Below are positions 34,066 to 42,963 of a DNA stretch of 53,290 bases, piece after piece. Source of the DNA: Phenylobacterium sp. GTDB taxonomy: Bacteria; Pseudomonadota; Alphaproteobacteria; Caulobacterales; Caulobacteraceae. Both the position numbers and the translations under genes were made by a program. Position 1 is the stretch's first letter, and each line of letters begins with the position of its first letter. The stretch covers positions 1 through 53,290 of the forward strand of contig NZ_JANINU010000038.1 of assembly GCF_024508875.1 (NCBI RefSeq), given 5' to 3'. The notes beneath the pieces were generated by a model. That model was not told where the DNA came from. It saw only the letters and a program-made list of their open reading frames with translations, and did not search any database.

Positions 34066-35168
34066 GGCCGCGGCCGCAGCCCGTAGACCGAGGAGAAGTC
34101 GAGGTCCTGCGCGACCTGGATCGCCACCTGGGCGCCCTGCGCCAGGCGCAGCGTCGGACGGATGTCGGCCCCCTGCTGCACGGCGAGGCCGGCTGCGTCG
34201 GACGGAAGGCGCACGGTGCCGACCGCACCGTCGCCGTCGGTGATGGCCGCCGCGCCGGCGTCGATCACCGACAGCAGGACGGCCGCGCCGAAGCGGTCCC
34301 AGAAGTGGGTGTCGACCCGGCCGCCGAAGCCCGCGCGCCCCAGGGCGTCGCTGGCGGGCGAGGCCAGGGCGATCGCGACGCCCGCCGGCGTGACCGCGCG
34401 CGTCCAGAGCACGAAGATCCGGTCCTGCCCTTGGCGCATGCCGGTCCGGTACTCGCCGAGCACCCGCGCGCCCTTCTCGAGCAGCACGACCGCGCCGTTG
34501 TCGGAGTAGACGTCCCGATCCACAAGGCAGGTGACGTACCCCGCCGTCGTCGTGTCGAGGGCGGTCTGCAGCACGCAGGGCACGGTGGCGCCCGCCAGGA
34601 TCAGGAAGTTGCGGTCGCCGATCGCCGACGCCGTGGCCCGGCCGACGGTCGAGCCCTGGCGCAGGCCGTCGAGCTCCGACTGTGCGGGACGATCCGGCAG
34701 CAGGGCCGGCACGATCGCCGGGCCCGGCGCGGCGGCGAGCGAAAGGCCGCCGCCCCGGGAATAGGCCATCAGCGGCGAGCGTCGCGCCACGTCGCGAGGG
34801 GAAGGGCCCGGCGTCCGGGACGGCGGGTTGGTCGCCGCGGCCGGGTCCAGGGCGGGGACGACGGCGGCGGTCGGGCCGGCGTCCCCGGACAGGGTCAACG
34901 CGCCCGGCTCCGGATGCGCCAGGGTCGGCGGCGGCTTGGCGGGCTCGAAGGCGACGACCTGGCGGGCGGGCGTCTCGCGGGGCCGCTCGGCGCGGGGCCG
35001 TTCCGCGCTCCAGGTGGCCAGCGCCACCGCGCCGCAGCCGGCAAGCAGGCCCGCGAAGGCGATGGCCTTGCCGCGGCCGGAGGACGCCAGCGGCCCGGCG
35101 ATGGGCGAGATGGTGCGGTCAAGCGGCGGATCGGGCTCGGCCGCCGACCGGGGGATGGCGTCGGTCAC
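34062..35168 (-). CDS. virB10: VirB10 core complex protein
   Basis: 368 residues. A short cytoplasmic N-terminus, one membrane helix (about 34-52, AIAFAGLLAGCGAVALATW), a long Pro/Ala linker (about 53-145) and the TrbI-type beta-barrel domain (about 185-365). Recognisable barrel elements are ILAGATVPCVLQTALDTTTAGYVTCLVDRDVYSDNGAVVLLEKGARVLGEY and DRFGAAVLLSVIDAGAAA, the antenna region. It spans both membranes and senses ATP use by VirD4/VirB11. It has 4-base overlaps with virB9 and virB11. Confidence 0.95.
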   Translation of the reverse strand: MTDAIPRSAAEPDPPLDRTISPIAGPLASSGRGKAIAFAGLLAGCGAVALATWSAERPRAERPRETPARQVVAFEPAKPPPTLAHPEPGALTLSGDAGPTAAVVPALDPAAATNPPSRTPGPSPRDVARRSPLMAYSRGGGLSLAAAPGPAIVPALLPDRPAQSELDGLRQGSTVGRATASAIGDRNFLILAGATVPCVLQTALDTTTAGYVTCLVDRDVYSDNGAVVLLEKGARVLGEYRTGMRQGQDRIFVLWTRAVTPAGVAIALASPASDALGRAGFGGRVDTHFWDRFGAAVLLSVIDAGAAAITDGDGAVGTVRLPSDAAGLAVQQGADIRPTLRLAQGAQVAIQVAQDLDFSSVYGLRPRP

Positions 35169-36010
35169 TTCGGGCGCTCCTGGCGCAGGGTGCGGTCGAC
35201 GTCCGGCGCGGCCGTGGCCGTGCCGGTGGGACGGCCGGCCGGCGCGTAGGCGAGGTTGAAGATGCAGACGACCTCGCGGCCTCGCCGTAGCCGCAGCTGC
35301 GCGGCGGTCTGGTGGACGACGAGGAACTCGCCGCGTACGTCGAACGGGACCAGGGCCTCCGCGCCGTCCGGCGCGACGGTATAGATGGCTGGCACCGCCT
35401 GGGCCCCGGGAAACCGCAGCACCGTGAACCGGCCGTTGTCGGTGACCTCGGAGGGCGCGATCTCGGTAGAGCCCTGCAGCGCGTAGGCGAGGTTGCGCGG
35501 GCCTTCGAGCACCCCGCGCTCGAGCTTGAGCTGCAGCACCCGCTGCTCCAGCGCCTGGGCTTCCGCCGACAGCGCCGTCTCAAGCCTGAGCTTTTCGGCC
35601 GCCGGGTAGCGGAACTGCACCACGAAGAAAGCGTCGCCCGACGTCCGGCTGGCGCGCGTGGCGAGCTCGAAGGCGTAGTGGCGCGTCTCGCCGTCGGCGG
35701 TCCGCGTGGTGACGATCAGATTGGTGGGCGGGCGGGGCGCCGTCGGCTTGGCGAAGAGGATGTTGTTCTCGGGCGCGACCTCCCAGCCGGAGCTGTCGCC
35801 CAGCGCCACGTGGAGAATTGTCTCTTCGGCCGAGAACCGGATCTGGGTGGCGGTGCGGAAGACGCCCACGATGCGCACGACCTGCAGCGGGTCATAGTCG
35901 ACGGTTTTGATCCGCGGATCCGCAGCACCGGCGCGCGGGGTCTCGACGGCGATCGCCGGGACCGTGGTGGTGGCCAAGAGGGCGGCGGCCAGAGTGAGGG
36001 CGCGGATCAC
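35165..36010 (-). CDS. virB9: VirB9 core complex protein
   Basis: 281 residues. Signal peptide at 1-21 (LTLAAALLATTTVPAIAVE). The N-terminal domain (IKTVDYDPLQVVRIVGVFRTATQIRFSAEETI) and the C-terminal CagX-like domain (YALQGSTEIAPSEVTDNGRFTVLRFPG; AIYTVAPDGAEALVPFDVRGEFLVVHQTAAQLRLRRGREVVCIFN) match VirB9/TrbG. It forms the outer core ring with VirB7 and VirB10. It carries a single Cys late (VVCIFN), which could pair with the VirB7-like lipoprotein. Overlaps virB8 and virB10 by 4 bases each. Confidence 0.95.
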   Translation of the reverse strand: MIRALTLAAALLATTTVPAIAVETPRAGAADPRIKTVDYDPLQVVRIVGVFRTATQIRFSAEETILHVALGDSSGWEVAPENNILFAKPTAPRPPTNLIVTTRTADGETRHYAFELATRASRTSGDAFFVVQFRYPAAEKLRLETALSAEAQALEQRVLQLKLERGVLEGPRNLAYALQGSTEIAPSEVTDNGRFTVLRFPGAQAVPAIYTVAPDGAEALVPFDVRGEFLVVHQTAAQLRLRRGREVVCIFNLAYAPAGRPTGTATAAPDVDRTLRQERPK

Positions 36011-36687
36011 CGGACGACCTCCGGGTCAGCGCGATAGGACGAGACCTGGAAGCCCAGCGGGTTCCGCAGGCGGTCGCTCTCGCCCATGGGCGCCTTGGTA
36101 TAGGCGAAAGCCGCCGTGGCGATCCAGTCGCTGTCCTCCACCTGGCCGCCCCGGCGGATGGCGCGATGGAAGCGGACATTTGCGACGCCCGGCGCCACGA
36201 AGCTGATCGCCCGGACGCTGATCTGGACATCCGCGGCGGGGCCGTAGGCAACCTGCGGGCTGGTGGCGTTGCTCGGCCGGTAGGCGAGCGCCCAGCGCTG
36301 CTGCTCCTCGGGCGTCGACATGATCGACACCTGGCGGAAGTTGGCCTCGGCCGCCTGTGGCAGCCAGCTTTCGCGCGCCCGGACGTAGGTGGCGAGGAAG
36401 GACTTGGTGACCGCCTCGTCGTAACTGACGGGCTCTGCCCGGGTGAGGCCGCGCAGGACCTCGACGGCGCCGGTGGTGCGGTCCACGCGGACCACGTAGG
36501 GCTCGACCGTCTTGAGCGGCGTGAGCGCCGCCACGCCGGCGACCGCCACGCCTGCCAAGGCCGCGGCCACCGCGGCGAGGCTCCAAGCGAGGCGACGCGA
36601 TCGGTAGGCCGCGGCAAGGCGATCGCGGTCCCAGCTCTGCGCTTCCGCAAAGTAAGCCTTGAGGTCGGGGGCAGGCACGCCGCTCAC
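36007..36687 (-). CDS. virB8: VirB8 inner-membrane assembly factor
   Basis: 226 residues from GTG 36687, chosen because it makes a 4-base GTGA overlap with the preceding lipoprotein stop; longer upstream extensions read as Arg-rich nonsense. LKAYFAEAQSWDRDRLAAAYRSRRLAW is the usual cytoplasmic start, and a membrane helix spans about 38-60. The periplasmic NTF2-like domain includes VEPYVVRVDRTTGAVEVL, ATYVRARESWLPQAAEANFRQVSIMSTPEEQQRW and NPLGFQVSSYRADPEVV. It nucleates assembly of the channel. Confidence 0.94.
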   Translation of the reverse strand: MSGVPAPDLKAYFAEAQSWDRDRLAAAYRSRRLAWSLAAVAAALAGVAVAGVAALTPLKTVEPYVVRVDRTTGAVEVLRGLTRAEPVSYDEAVTKSFLATYVRARESWLPQAAEANFRQVSIMSTPEEQQRWALAYRPSNATSPQVAYGPAADVQISVRAISFVAPGVANVRFHRAIRRGGQVEDSDWIATAAFAYTKAPMGESDRLRNPLGFQVSSYRADPEVVR

Positions 36688-36902
36688 GGCCGGGAGCCCC
36701 GGCAGGCTGCGGCGGGAGCTGGCTGCGTTTCGGCCCCTGTGCCGGCGCCCGGCGCCAGCACCGAGCCGTGGGGGTTCGCCGGTCGCCGCGCGCCGGAGCA
36801 CCCCGGCACGTCGTGGCTCGCGAACGTCGCGCAGGCGGCGAGGAGGCTCGCGGGCAGGATGAGGATGAGCGGCTTGCACCAAGCGGTGGGGGAAGGCGAC
36901 AT
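36684..36902 (-). CDS. Small lipoprotein in VirB7 position
   Basis: 72 residues from ATG 36902 (GGAG upstream); ATG 36914 is an alternative. A lipobox ends in LLAACATF. The mature part has one further Cys early (HDVPGCSG) and one late (AAACRG) and is rich in Pro/Ala/Gly. Size, lipidation and position between virB6 and virB8 match VirB7, which anchors VirB9 to the outer membrane by a disulfide. Sequence alone is too short for certainty. Confidence 0.65.
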   Translation of the reverse strand: MSPSPTAWCKPLILILPASLLAACATFASHDVPGCSGARRPANPHGSVLAPGAGTGAETQPAPAAACRGSRP

Positions 36903-36986
36903 GACAGGCTCCATGTCGCTAGCTTGATGTTCGGGCCGGTGCGGCGGGAGGACGTAACTTCCTCCCCCGCGTCGCGCCCTCCGGGC

Positions 36987-37925
36987 CTATCGCGCCGTCC
37001 TGACCTGGCGAATGGACCCGCCCTGAGGGGGCGCGAAGCCGCGGTTTCCATCGGCCGACGTGCTACCCCGGCCCGCCCCGCCGCCGCGAATGCCGATGGC
37101 GTTGCCGAAGTCGGCCAGCCCGATGCTCGCCCCGCCCGCGATGCCCGCCGCAATGGCCGGCGTCTGCAGGAAGAAGATCGCGCCCAGGAGGCAGAGGGCG
37201 ATGAACATCAGGCCGCCCGCCATCGGGTCGTCGCCTTCGATCGCACTCCATTGCTCGGCGACGATCGCGAGCACCATCTGGAAGATGGCCAGGATCAAGG
37301 CGAACAAGATCAGGTAGTTCACGGCCTGGCTCAGCCAGCCGAAGAAGTAGCGGCGGCTGGCTTCGAAGAGCGCGCAGGCCACGAAGATCGGACCCAGCGC
37401 AATCAGCAGGGCGAGAGCGACCTTCGAGAGGGCCACAATGCCGAACCCCAGGGCGGCAGCCAGCGCGCCGCAGACCCACACGATTCCGCTGAGCAAGAGC
37501 GGGACCCAATCCGTCAATGTCGCCTGCTCGGCGATTTTCTCGCCCAGGTAGGCTGCACGATTGAAGAACTGGTCGAAGGCTACCCCCGCGTCGCCGACCG
37601 CCCCGCCACCGATTGCACGCGCCAGTGCGTTCGGTAGGCCCTGAAACAGCGGCTGCGCGATCCACGAGCCGTACGCCGCGGTCGTGGCCAACATTGTCAC
37701 GAGCGCCAGTTTCACGGAGCGGATGGCAAAGTCCATGATGGGCTCCGCGATCGCGCCGCGTAGGATCGCGAAGCCGTAGAGGAGGACGTAGAGCACGAGA
37801 GCGATACGGAGCGGCCCGGCCACCTCCGCCATGGCGTTGCCCGCGCCTTCTCGGAGAAACGAGTCGAGGCGGCCATCGATGTAGGCGTAGGCCGGCGCGA
37901 AGATCCGTAGTTCGCCTTCCATCAT
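36987..37925 (-). CDS. virB6: VirB6 polytopic channel protein
   Basis: 312 residues. About six membrane segments, including AGPLRIALVLYVLLYGFAILRGAI, SVKLALVTMLATTAAYG, VPLLLSGIVWVCGALAAALGFGIVALS, VALALLIALGPIFVACALF (the TrbL/VirB6 signature), AVNYLILFALILAIFQMVLAIV and GGLMFIALCLLGAIFFLQTPAIAAGIAGG. The C-terminal tail is Gly-rich. It forms the inner-membrane stalk of the secretion channel. It overlaps eexN by 4 bases. An 84-base gap before the VirB7-like gene is the only real gap in the operon. Confidence 0.93.
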   Translation of the reverse strand: MMEGELRIFAPAYAYIDGRLDSFLREGAGNAMAEVAGPLRIALVLYVLLYGFAILRGAIAEPIMDFAIRSVKLALVTMLATTAAYGSWIAQPLFQGLPNALARAIGGGAVGDAGVAFDQFFNRAAYLGEKIAEQATLTDWVPLLLSGIVWVCGALAAALGFGIVALSKVALALLIALGPIFVACALFEASRRYFFGWLSQAVNYLILFALILAIFQMVLAIVAEQWSAIEGDDPMAGGLMFIALCLLGAIFFLQTPAIAAGIAGGASIGLADFGNAIGIRGGGAGRGSTSADGNRGFAPPQGGSIRQVRTAR

Positions 37926-38140
37926 TCAAAGCCTTGGCGGTAGCGCTCCTTGCGCGCGTTGGCCTTCAAGCGGTTGAGCGCCGACCGAGCGTTCTCGCAC
38001 TCCGCGTTCCGTGCGCCCTCGGCGCATTGCGCCAGAGTCTTCTTGGCGTCATCGGGATGCGCCTCGAACCACGTCACGTCGCGAGGCGCCGGGTCGCATG
38101 CGGCAAGAAGAAGAGCGACTGAGATCAGGCCGCGGATCAT
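37922..38140 (-). CDS. eexN: EexN-family entry exclusion lipoprotein
   Basis: 72 residues. Lipobox LLLAACDP, then DVTWFEAHPDDAKKTLAQCAEGARNAECENARSALNRL. This W-xxHPxxxxxxLxxCxx(x)AECxNA pattern is the EexN family hallmark. EexN lipoproteins stop redundant transfer into cells that already carry the same element, and in virB-type operons they sit between virB5 and virB6, as here. It has 4-base overlaps with both neighbours. Its presence argues that the secretion system is a conjugation machine and not an effector-only one. Confidence 0.85.
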   Translation of the reverse strand: MIRGLISVALLLAACDPAPRDVTWFEAHPDDAKKTLAQCAEGARNAECENARSALNRLKANARKERYRQGFE

Positions 38141-38838
38141 TGGAATCCGCTCCGGTAGCGTTGCATGCGAGCGTCTCGGGCCGCCGCGGCGCGTTCGCGG
38201 TCCCTCTGGGCCTGGAGTCGTGCCTCGGCGTCCTGCGCCATGGCGAGCCCCTGCAAGCGCATCTGGTCATTGACGCCCAGCGCCTGTTCGGCCGCGATCC
38301 GCGCCTGCAGGTCCATGACGGCGCGGGCGTTGGGCGCCGTGTCGAGGGCGGCGAGCAGCTGGTTCAGGCCTTCGAGGCGTTGCGCGCCGGCGCCGGCCGC
38401 GGCGCGGCCGAGCGCGAGGTCGCGGGCGGCCCGGTCGCCCTGGCGTTCCAGCTCCTGGCCAAGCGCGTCGTCGGCCGGCGCGGTGTAGAGGCGCGCCTCG
38501 GCTCGGATCGTCGTCGCCTTGCGGCCGATGTCCCCGAGCGCGGAGAAGTCGCCCTTGGCGGCGGCGACATAGGTGTCGATGTCCGGCACGAAGGCGCGCA
38601 GCTCCGGCGCCTTGAGGAGGTTCGCCAGCGCGCCGGCCCCCGAGGCGGTGTTGAAGCCGTCGTAGAGCCGCTTCGCCTCGCCGACCTGCGCCTGGAGTTC
38701 CTTCAGCTGGTCGAGGGCGGTGGTCGCCTGCCGCAGCAGGCTGCCGTAGCTCGCGACGTCATGGACCGCCATCTGGGCGGAGGCGGGGGCGGCGAACGCC
38801 AGGGAGGCGACGAGCGCGAGGGGGACGAGGGGCTTCAT
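38137..38838 (-). CDS. virB5: VirB5 minor pilus protein
   Basis: 233 residues from ATG 38838, which makes a 4-base ATGA overlap with virB4. Signal peptide at 1-21 (VPLALVASLAFAAPASAQ). The mature part is a long helical bundle (SYGSLLRQATTALDQLKELQAQVGEAKRLYDGFN) with an Ala-rich middle and an Arg-rich C-terminus. VirB5 proteins tip the conjugative pilus and mediate contact with the recipient. The order virB4-virB5-eexN-virB6 is typical. Confidence 0.9.
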   Translation of the reverse strand: MKPLVPLALVASLAFAAPASAQMAVHDVASYGSLLRQATTALDQLKELQAQVGEAKRLYDGFNTASGAGALANLLKAPELRAFVPDIDTYVAAAKGDFSALGDIGRKATTIRAEARLYTAPADDALGQELERQGDRAARDLALGRAAAGAGAQRLEGLNQLLAALDTAPNARAVMDLQARIAAEQALGVNDQMRLQGLAMAQDAEARLQAQRDRERAAAARDARMQRYRSGFQ

Positions 38839-41219
38839 AGGAGCTGCCTCCGGGCCATGTGGAAGGGAACCATCCAGCGGACGGGATCGTCGCCGTGCTC
38901 GCTGCGAATTCGGTCGAGGAGCTCCACCGTCTCGGCCCGGCCGGAGAGCACGGCGAGGGCGTCGTCGAGGCCGCCGAGGTCCAGCTCGGCGACCACCGAG
39001 TCGAGCCCCTGCTTGACCAGGAACCGGCGCTGGCTCGGCGCGAGCTCCTCGCGCACCAGCGCGAATTCCCGCGCCGACAGCCCGAAACCGTCGATGTAGT
39101 CGCGCTCGGCCGCGTGCGGGTTGGGGAGGAAGATCTTGGTGGCGCACTGCTCGACAATGGTGTGCGCGATTGGCGAGCGCAGGACATCGGCCGGCGACTG
39201 CGTGCCCAGCACCAGCAGGGCGTTCTGCTTGCGGAAGGTCTTCAGGCCATCCTGCGCCAGCCCACGGAAGGCCTCGTCGCCGAGCGCCTTCCAGAACTCG
39301 TCCACGTCGATGACGAGGCGTCGGCCGTCCACCAGCCCCTGAAGGCGGTGGAAGAGGTACATCATGAGTGGCGTGCGCACGTCGGGCGCATCGAGCACAT
39401 GGGTCATGTCGAAGCCCAGGAGCCGGGTGTCGAGGGGGAGGGCGTCGGCGTCGCCGTCCAGCGCCCAGCCAAGCGCCTGGCCAGCGCGCCAGCGGTCCAG
39501 GCGGGCCCCGACGCCACCGGCGTCGCGCTGGCCGAGCAGCGCGCGGAGCGCCGCGACGGAGCGGTTGGCCGCCGGCAGCGGCAGGAGGGCCGCCACCGCG
39601 CCGTCGATCGCGGCCTCCTCCTGGGGTGTCGGCGGCCGCTCGCCGTGCCAGACCATCTGGCGGACGAGGGCGCCGAGGAACGCCCGGTCGGCGGGCGTGT
39701 CCGCGAGCGCCTTGAGCGGGGCGAAGCCGGTCGGTTGGCCGGGGACCAGCGCGAGATAGGTCCCGCCGCAGGCCCGGACGAAGATCTCCGCGCCGCGGTC
39801 CTTGTCGATGAAGACCTGCTGCGCCCCGAGCTTCTCGAGCTGCGCCAGCATGAAGTTCTGGACGACGGTCTTGCCCGAACCGGAGGGGCCGCAGATGAAC
39901 GTATGGCCGAGGTCGCCGACGTGGAAGCTGAAGGCGTAGGGCGAACCGGCCGAGGTGCGCAGCGTCGTGACGGCGGGGCCCCAGTGGTTGCCGTCGGCGC
40001 GGCCCGCCGGGTGCGTGTGGAAGGGCGCGAAGCCCGCGAAGTTGCGGCTGGTGATCACCGCCGGCCGTAGGCGCAGGCGGAAGTTGCCGGGAAACTGCGC
40101 CCAGAACGCCGCTTCCAGCCCGAGGTCCTCGCGCGCGGCGACGAACCCGGCGTCGGCAAGAAGCGCGCGGGCGCGGGACAGGTGGTCGGCCAGGGCGTGC
40201 GGCGTCTCGCCCTGCACCAGGACCGACGCCTGGTGCTCGCCCATCACGAAGCGGTTCGACGTCAGGTCGTCGAGCGCGGCGTCCAGGCCGTCGATCTGCG
40301 AGGCGGCGCGGTCGCGCGCCGACAGCATCTGGTTCTGCTTGCGCGTCATGACCGCCTGGGCGGCGACCTTCGACAGGAAGCTGAACGACTGCGACGCGAC
40401 CAGCGGGAAGGGGGCGGAGAGCAGGCCGTCCCAGAGTCCGGGCCGCGTGGACGCCGGATACTCCTTGATCCCCAGGATCGCGGCGTAGCGCGCGCTGGCC
40501 GTGTCGCGGATTTCCAGCGCCTCGCGACCGAAGATCACACGCGCCGTATAGAGCGCCTCGCCGAGATGGCCGCGGACGAGCGGCACGCGGGCCGGCTCGC
40601 CGGTGAGCACCCGGCGCAGCATCTCCATCGGCTCGGAGAAGACGAGACCCTCCCGCTCATAGAGACCGAGGGGGGCGGCGCCGTACCGCGAAAGGTGCTG
40701 GACCAGAGCCTGGCCGGCGTCCTCGAGCTCGCGGACGGCGTCGCCCGTCTCGAGATCGACCTGGCTGGCCCGGATCAGGCGGCCCACCCACGCCTGGGTC
40801 CGGGCGGACGCATCGCGCCCGGGATGCAGGACGAGCGTGACGTAGAGCTCGTTGACGAAGAGGCGCTCCCGTCCAAGCCGGGCGCGATAGGCGGCGTCCA
40901 GCTCGCGCGCGAAGTCCGAGCGGAACGGGCCGGGCGCGGGCGGGTCCGCCTCGCGCCGCACCAAGTGGTGCCAGACCGCGAGGCGGTCCGAGGCGATGTT
41001 GCGCCAGGCGCCGTTGAGCTTCGCGTGCCGGTCGTTGAGGTCGCGGACGTCGGCGGTCTCGAAGCTCGCGCCGTCGAGGCGGAAGCAGAGCATCAGGGCG
41101 CCGGTGTCCAGCGCCACCACCCGCTCGTTGACGTGCCGCGCGTAGGGCAGGGTGCGCGAGGCCTGGAGCTCGCGGCCACGCGCCCGATCGGGGGCGGCGT
41201 TGATGGCGAGGTCAGACAT
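38835..41219 (-). CDS. virB4: VirB4 secretion ATPase
   Basis: 794 residues, the full family length. The N-terminal domain (TLPYARHVNERVVALDTGALMLCFRLDG) leads into the CagE/TrbE/VirB region. Walker A is FICGPSGSGKTVVQNFML and Walker B is RLVIDVDEFWKAL, with the later motifs LLVLGTQSPADVLRSP and CATKIFLPNPHA. It energises pilus biogenesis with VirB11. It starts 8 bases inside virB3. No disruption seen. Confidence 0.96.
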   Translation of the reverse strand: MSDLAINAAPDRARGRELQASRTLPYARHVNERVVALDTGALMLCFRLDGASFETADVRDLNDRHAKLNGAWRNIASDRLAVWHHLVRREADPPAPGPFRSDFARELDAAYRARLGRERLFVNELYVTLVLHPGRDASARTQAWVGRLIRASQVDLETGDAVRELEDAGQALVQHLSRYGAAPLGLYEREGLVFSEPMEMLRRVLTGEPARVPLVRGHLGEALYTARVIFGREALEIRDTASARYAAILGIKEYPASTRPGLWDGLLSAPFPLVASQSFSFLSKVAAQAVMTRKQNQMLSARDRAASQIDGLDAALDDLTSNRFVMGEHQASVLVQGETPHALADHLSRARALLADAGFVAAREDLGLEAAFWAQFPGNFRLRLRPAVITSRNFAGFAPFHTHPAGRADGNHWGPAVTTLRTSAGSPYAFSFHVGDLGHTFICGPSGSGKTVVQNFMLAQLEKLGAQQVFIDKDRGAEIFVRACGGTYLALVPGQPTGFAPLKALADTPADRAFLGALVRQMVWHGERPPTPQEEAAIDGAVAALLPLPAANRSVAALRALLGQRDAGGVGARLDRWRAGQALGWALDGDADALPLDTRLLGFDMTHVLDAPDVRTPLMMYLFHRLQGLVDGRRLVIDVDEFWKALGDEAFRGLAQDGLKTFRKQNALLVLGTQSPADVLRSPIAHTIVEQCATKIFLPNPHAAERDYIDGFGLSAREFALVREELAPSQRRFLVKQGLDSVVAELDLGGLDDALAVLSGRAETVELLDRIRSEHGDDPVRWMVPFHMARRQLL

Positions 41220-41544
41220 GGACGGCCCTCCGGCCGGTCGCGCGCCGCATGGGCAGCGGGCTCGCGGAGCTGCCGCCCCAGAGGCCGACGTTGCGGGCCC
41301 GGCCCTTGGTCTCGACGAAGAGGTAGAGCACGCGGAAGGCGTTGGGGTCGGCCTTGCAGACCGCCTGGAAGACCACGTGGAGCACCGGGGCGATCAGGAG
41401 GTAGAGCAGCGAGCCGCCGCCGAGGAACGCCACGGTGGAGACGATGAGGTTCACGCCCATCGCCTCCATGGGCACCCCCAGCACCAGGGCCGGCCGGGTG
41501 CAGGCGAGGAAGAGTACGTCCTCCTGCAGGCGCTCTGCCGACAT
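41212..41544 (-). CDS. virB3: VirB3 inner-membrane protein
   Basis: 110 residues. LFLACTRPALVLGVPMEAMGVNLIVSTVAFLGGGSLLYLLIAPVLHVVF has the conserved TRPA motif followed by two adjoining membrane helices. ADPNAFRVLYLFVETKGR matches the VirB3 C-terminal consensus (DP-F/Y...). It acts with VirB4 in pilus assembly. It shares one base with the end of virB2 and overlaps virB4 by 8. Confidence 0.93.
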   Translation of the reverse strand: MSAERLQEDVLFLACTRPALVLGVPMEAMGVNLIVSTVAFLGGGSLLYLLIAPVLHVVFQAVCKADPNAFRVLYLFVETKGRARNVGLWGGSSASPLPMRRATGRRAVHV

Positions 41545-41849
41545 CAGCCGCCCCCGCCGCCGCCGGTGATGAGGTCGACGATCGTCGAGGCGCCGAAGAT
41601 CACGATGATGCCCACCACCACCGTGCCGGCGCGGCGCAGGTCGATCTGACCGAACATCCAGACGATGCCGGTGATGATCACCGCCAGCACGGCGAGGCCG
41701 CGGACGACCCCACTGTTGAGGAGGTCGATGATGTTCTGGATGAAGCCGCCGAGGTCACCGCCGACGTCCTGCGCATAGGCGGGTTCGGCGGCAAGCGTCG
41801 CGCAGGCGGCGAGCAGGATGAGGCGGCGGGCGCGGCGCGAGAGGGTCAC
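41544..41849 (-). CDS. virB2: VirB2 major pilin
   Basis: 101 residues. A signal peptide (RRLILLAACATLAAEPAYAQ) is followed by a short mature pilin with two hydrophobic helices (VVRGLAVLAVIITGIVWMFGQ; AGTVVVGIIVIFGASTIVDLI) and a Gly-rich end. This is the TrbC/VirB2 layout. The pilin is polymerised with phospholipid into the conjugative pilus. It begins inside the end of virB1 (4-base overlap). Confidence 0.93.
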   Translation of the reverse strand: MTLSRRARRLILLAACATLAAEPAYAQDVGGDLGGFIQNIIDLLNSGVVRGLAVLAVIITGIVWMFGQIDLRRAGTVVVGIIVIFGASTIVDLITGGGGGG

Positions 41850-42433
41850 GGCGTGGCTCCTGAGGTAGACAGGACGAAGCGGGAGGGTTGTGCTGCGGCG
41901 CGGGCGAACACGTCCCAGGCGGCCGGCGGCGACGGTTCGGGGACGGCGGCCACGCGCGAGGCGCGAACGGCCGGGCCGGTCTGAGCGACAACCCGGGCGA
42001 CGTAGCCGTTGGCGAAGCCACGCTCGAGGTGGCCGGTGTTGTAGACGCTAAGCGCCACGCGCAGCGCCGCCTGGCCAGGCCCATGGCGGGCCTGGCCGCG
42101 CGCATAGCCTTCGCTCAGGACCTGCGCCGCGGCGGCGAGGTTCCGGCACGGGTCGAAGGCCGCCTCGATGGAGAGGCCGAGCCGCGCCAGGTTGTGGACG
42201 TTGATCTGCCCGAGGCCGAGATCGATGTCGCGGCCGGCGGCGAGGAGCGCCTTGGCGGCGGCGGCGGCCTCGGCCGACGTGGTGGCGGTCGGGCGACGGC
42301 CGCGGGCGCCGTTGACGCCGATCGCGAGCGGGTCGAGGCCGCTCTCGGCGCGGGCGACCGCGAGCAAGGTGGCCGGGGCGACGTGCGGCGCGCATTGCGC
42401 GGCCAGGTCGACGACGGCTTGGGGATCCAGCAT
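41846..42433 (-). CDS. virB1: VirB1 lytic transglycosylase
   Basis: 195 residues from ATG 42433. The SLT-type catalytic Glu is in LLAVARAESGLDPLAIGVNG. Further family motifs are DLGLGQINVHNL, FDPCRNLAAAAQVL and LRVALSVYNTG. It cuts peptidoglycan to let the channel through the wall. No obvious signal peptide is seen with this start, as in several short VirB1 proteins; an in-frame upstream extension is Arg-rich and unlikely. First gene of the virB operon, divergent from the LuxR-type gene. Confidence 0.9.
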   Translation of the reverse strand: MLDPQAVVDLAAQCAPHVAPATLLAVARAESGLDPLAIGVNGARGRRPTATTSAEAAAAAKALLAAGRDIDLGLGQINVHNLARLGLSIEAAFDPCRNLAAAAQVLSEGYARGQARHGPGQAALRVALSVYNTGHLERGFANGYVARVVAQTGPAVRASRVAAVPEPSPPAAWDVFARAAAQPSRFVLSTSGATP

Positions 42434-42672
42434 GGGGCCCGTCCTTTCCCCAGAAGGCTGGCGTGCGGGGCCGCAGCCCGCGAGGGCGTAACCTCCTCCC
42501 GTCGGTTCGTGCGGATGCGCCAGAATTTGGCGCGTCGCGCGCCAGACGGGGCGCGTCACGTGACTTAGGTTGTGCCGCTGTCGAGCCGCGGGAACCTCGC
42601 CGGAAATCGAATAATTGCATGTGTTCGGAAGCCGGGCCGTGTTGGGCGTCCGGTATTCGAAGGATTGGCGTA
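42434..42672. promoter_or_regulatory. Divergent promoter region of the virB operon and the LuxR-type gene
   Basis: About 240 bases between virB1 and the LuxR-type HTH gene, the only place where the long virB transcript can start from a dedicated promoter. AT-richer around 42610-42670. No exact box is claimed. Confidence 0.45.
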
Positions 42673-42963
42673 ATGAGTGGCTTGCACGAAGGCCGCCCCG
42701 ACGGTTCCGGATCTGGAGGCGGAGACGACCGAGTGACCTTGTCGCCCCGTCAGACGGAATGCCTGTACTGGGTGCAGCAAGGGAAGAGCTCACGCGACAT
42801 CGGGATCATCCTGGGCGTCTCGCATCGGATCGTGGAACGCCACGTGTTCCGGGCTTGCGGCCGGCTCGGCGTTCGCACCCGGGTGCAGGCGGTGGTCCGG
42901 GCGCGCTCGCTCGGCCTCATATCGGATCCGCCGCCTGGCCGTTCCGCGCCGCCGCTCAGCTAG
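42673..42963 (+). CDS. LuxR-type HTH regulator, DNA-binding domain only
   Basis: 96 residues from ATG 42673. The GerE helix-turn-helix is complete: LSPRQTECLYWVQQGKSSRDIGIILGVSHRIVERHVFRACGRLGVRTRVQAVVRA. There is no receiver or autoinducer-binding domain, only a 20-residue Gly/Asp-rich lead. It is transcribed away from virB1, so it is a good candidate for controlling transfer genes (inference). It ends convergently with the XRE regulator, sharing 4 bases. Confidence 0.85.
   Translation: MSGLHEGRPDGSGSGGGDDRVTLSPRQTECLYWVQQGKSSRDIGIILGVSHRIVERHVFRACGRLGVRTRVQAVVRARSLGLISDPPPGRSAPPLS

Noticed and set aside
38859-41447. Long plus-strand open frames opposite virB4
   Set aside because: virB4 is unmistakable on the minus strand; the antisense frames have no recognisable features.
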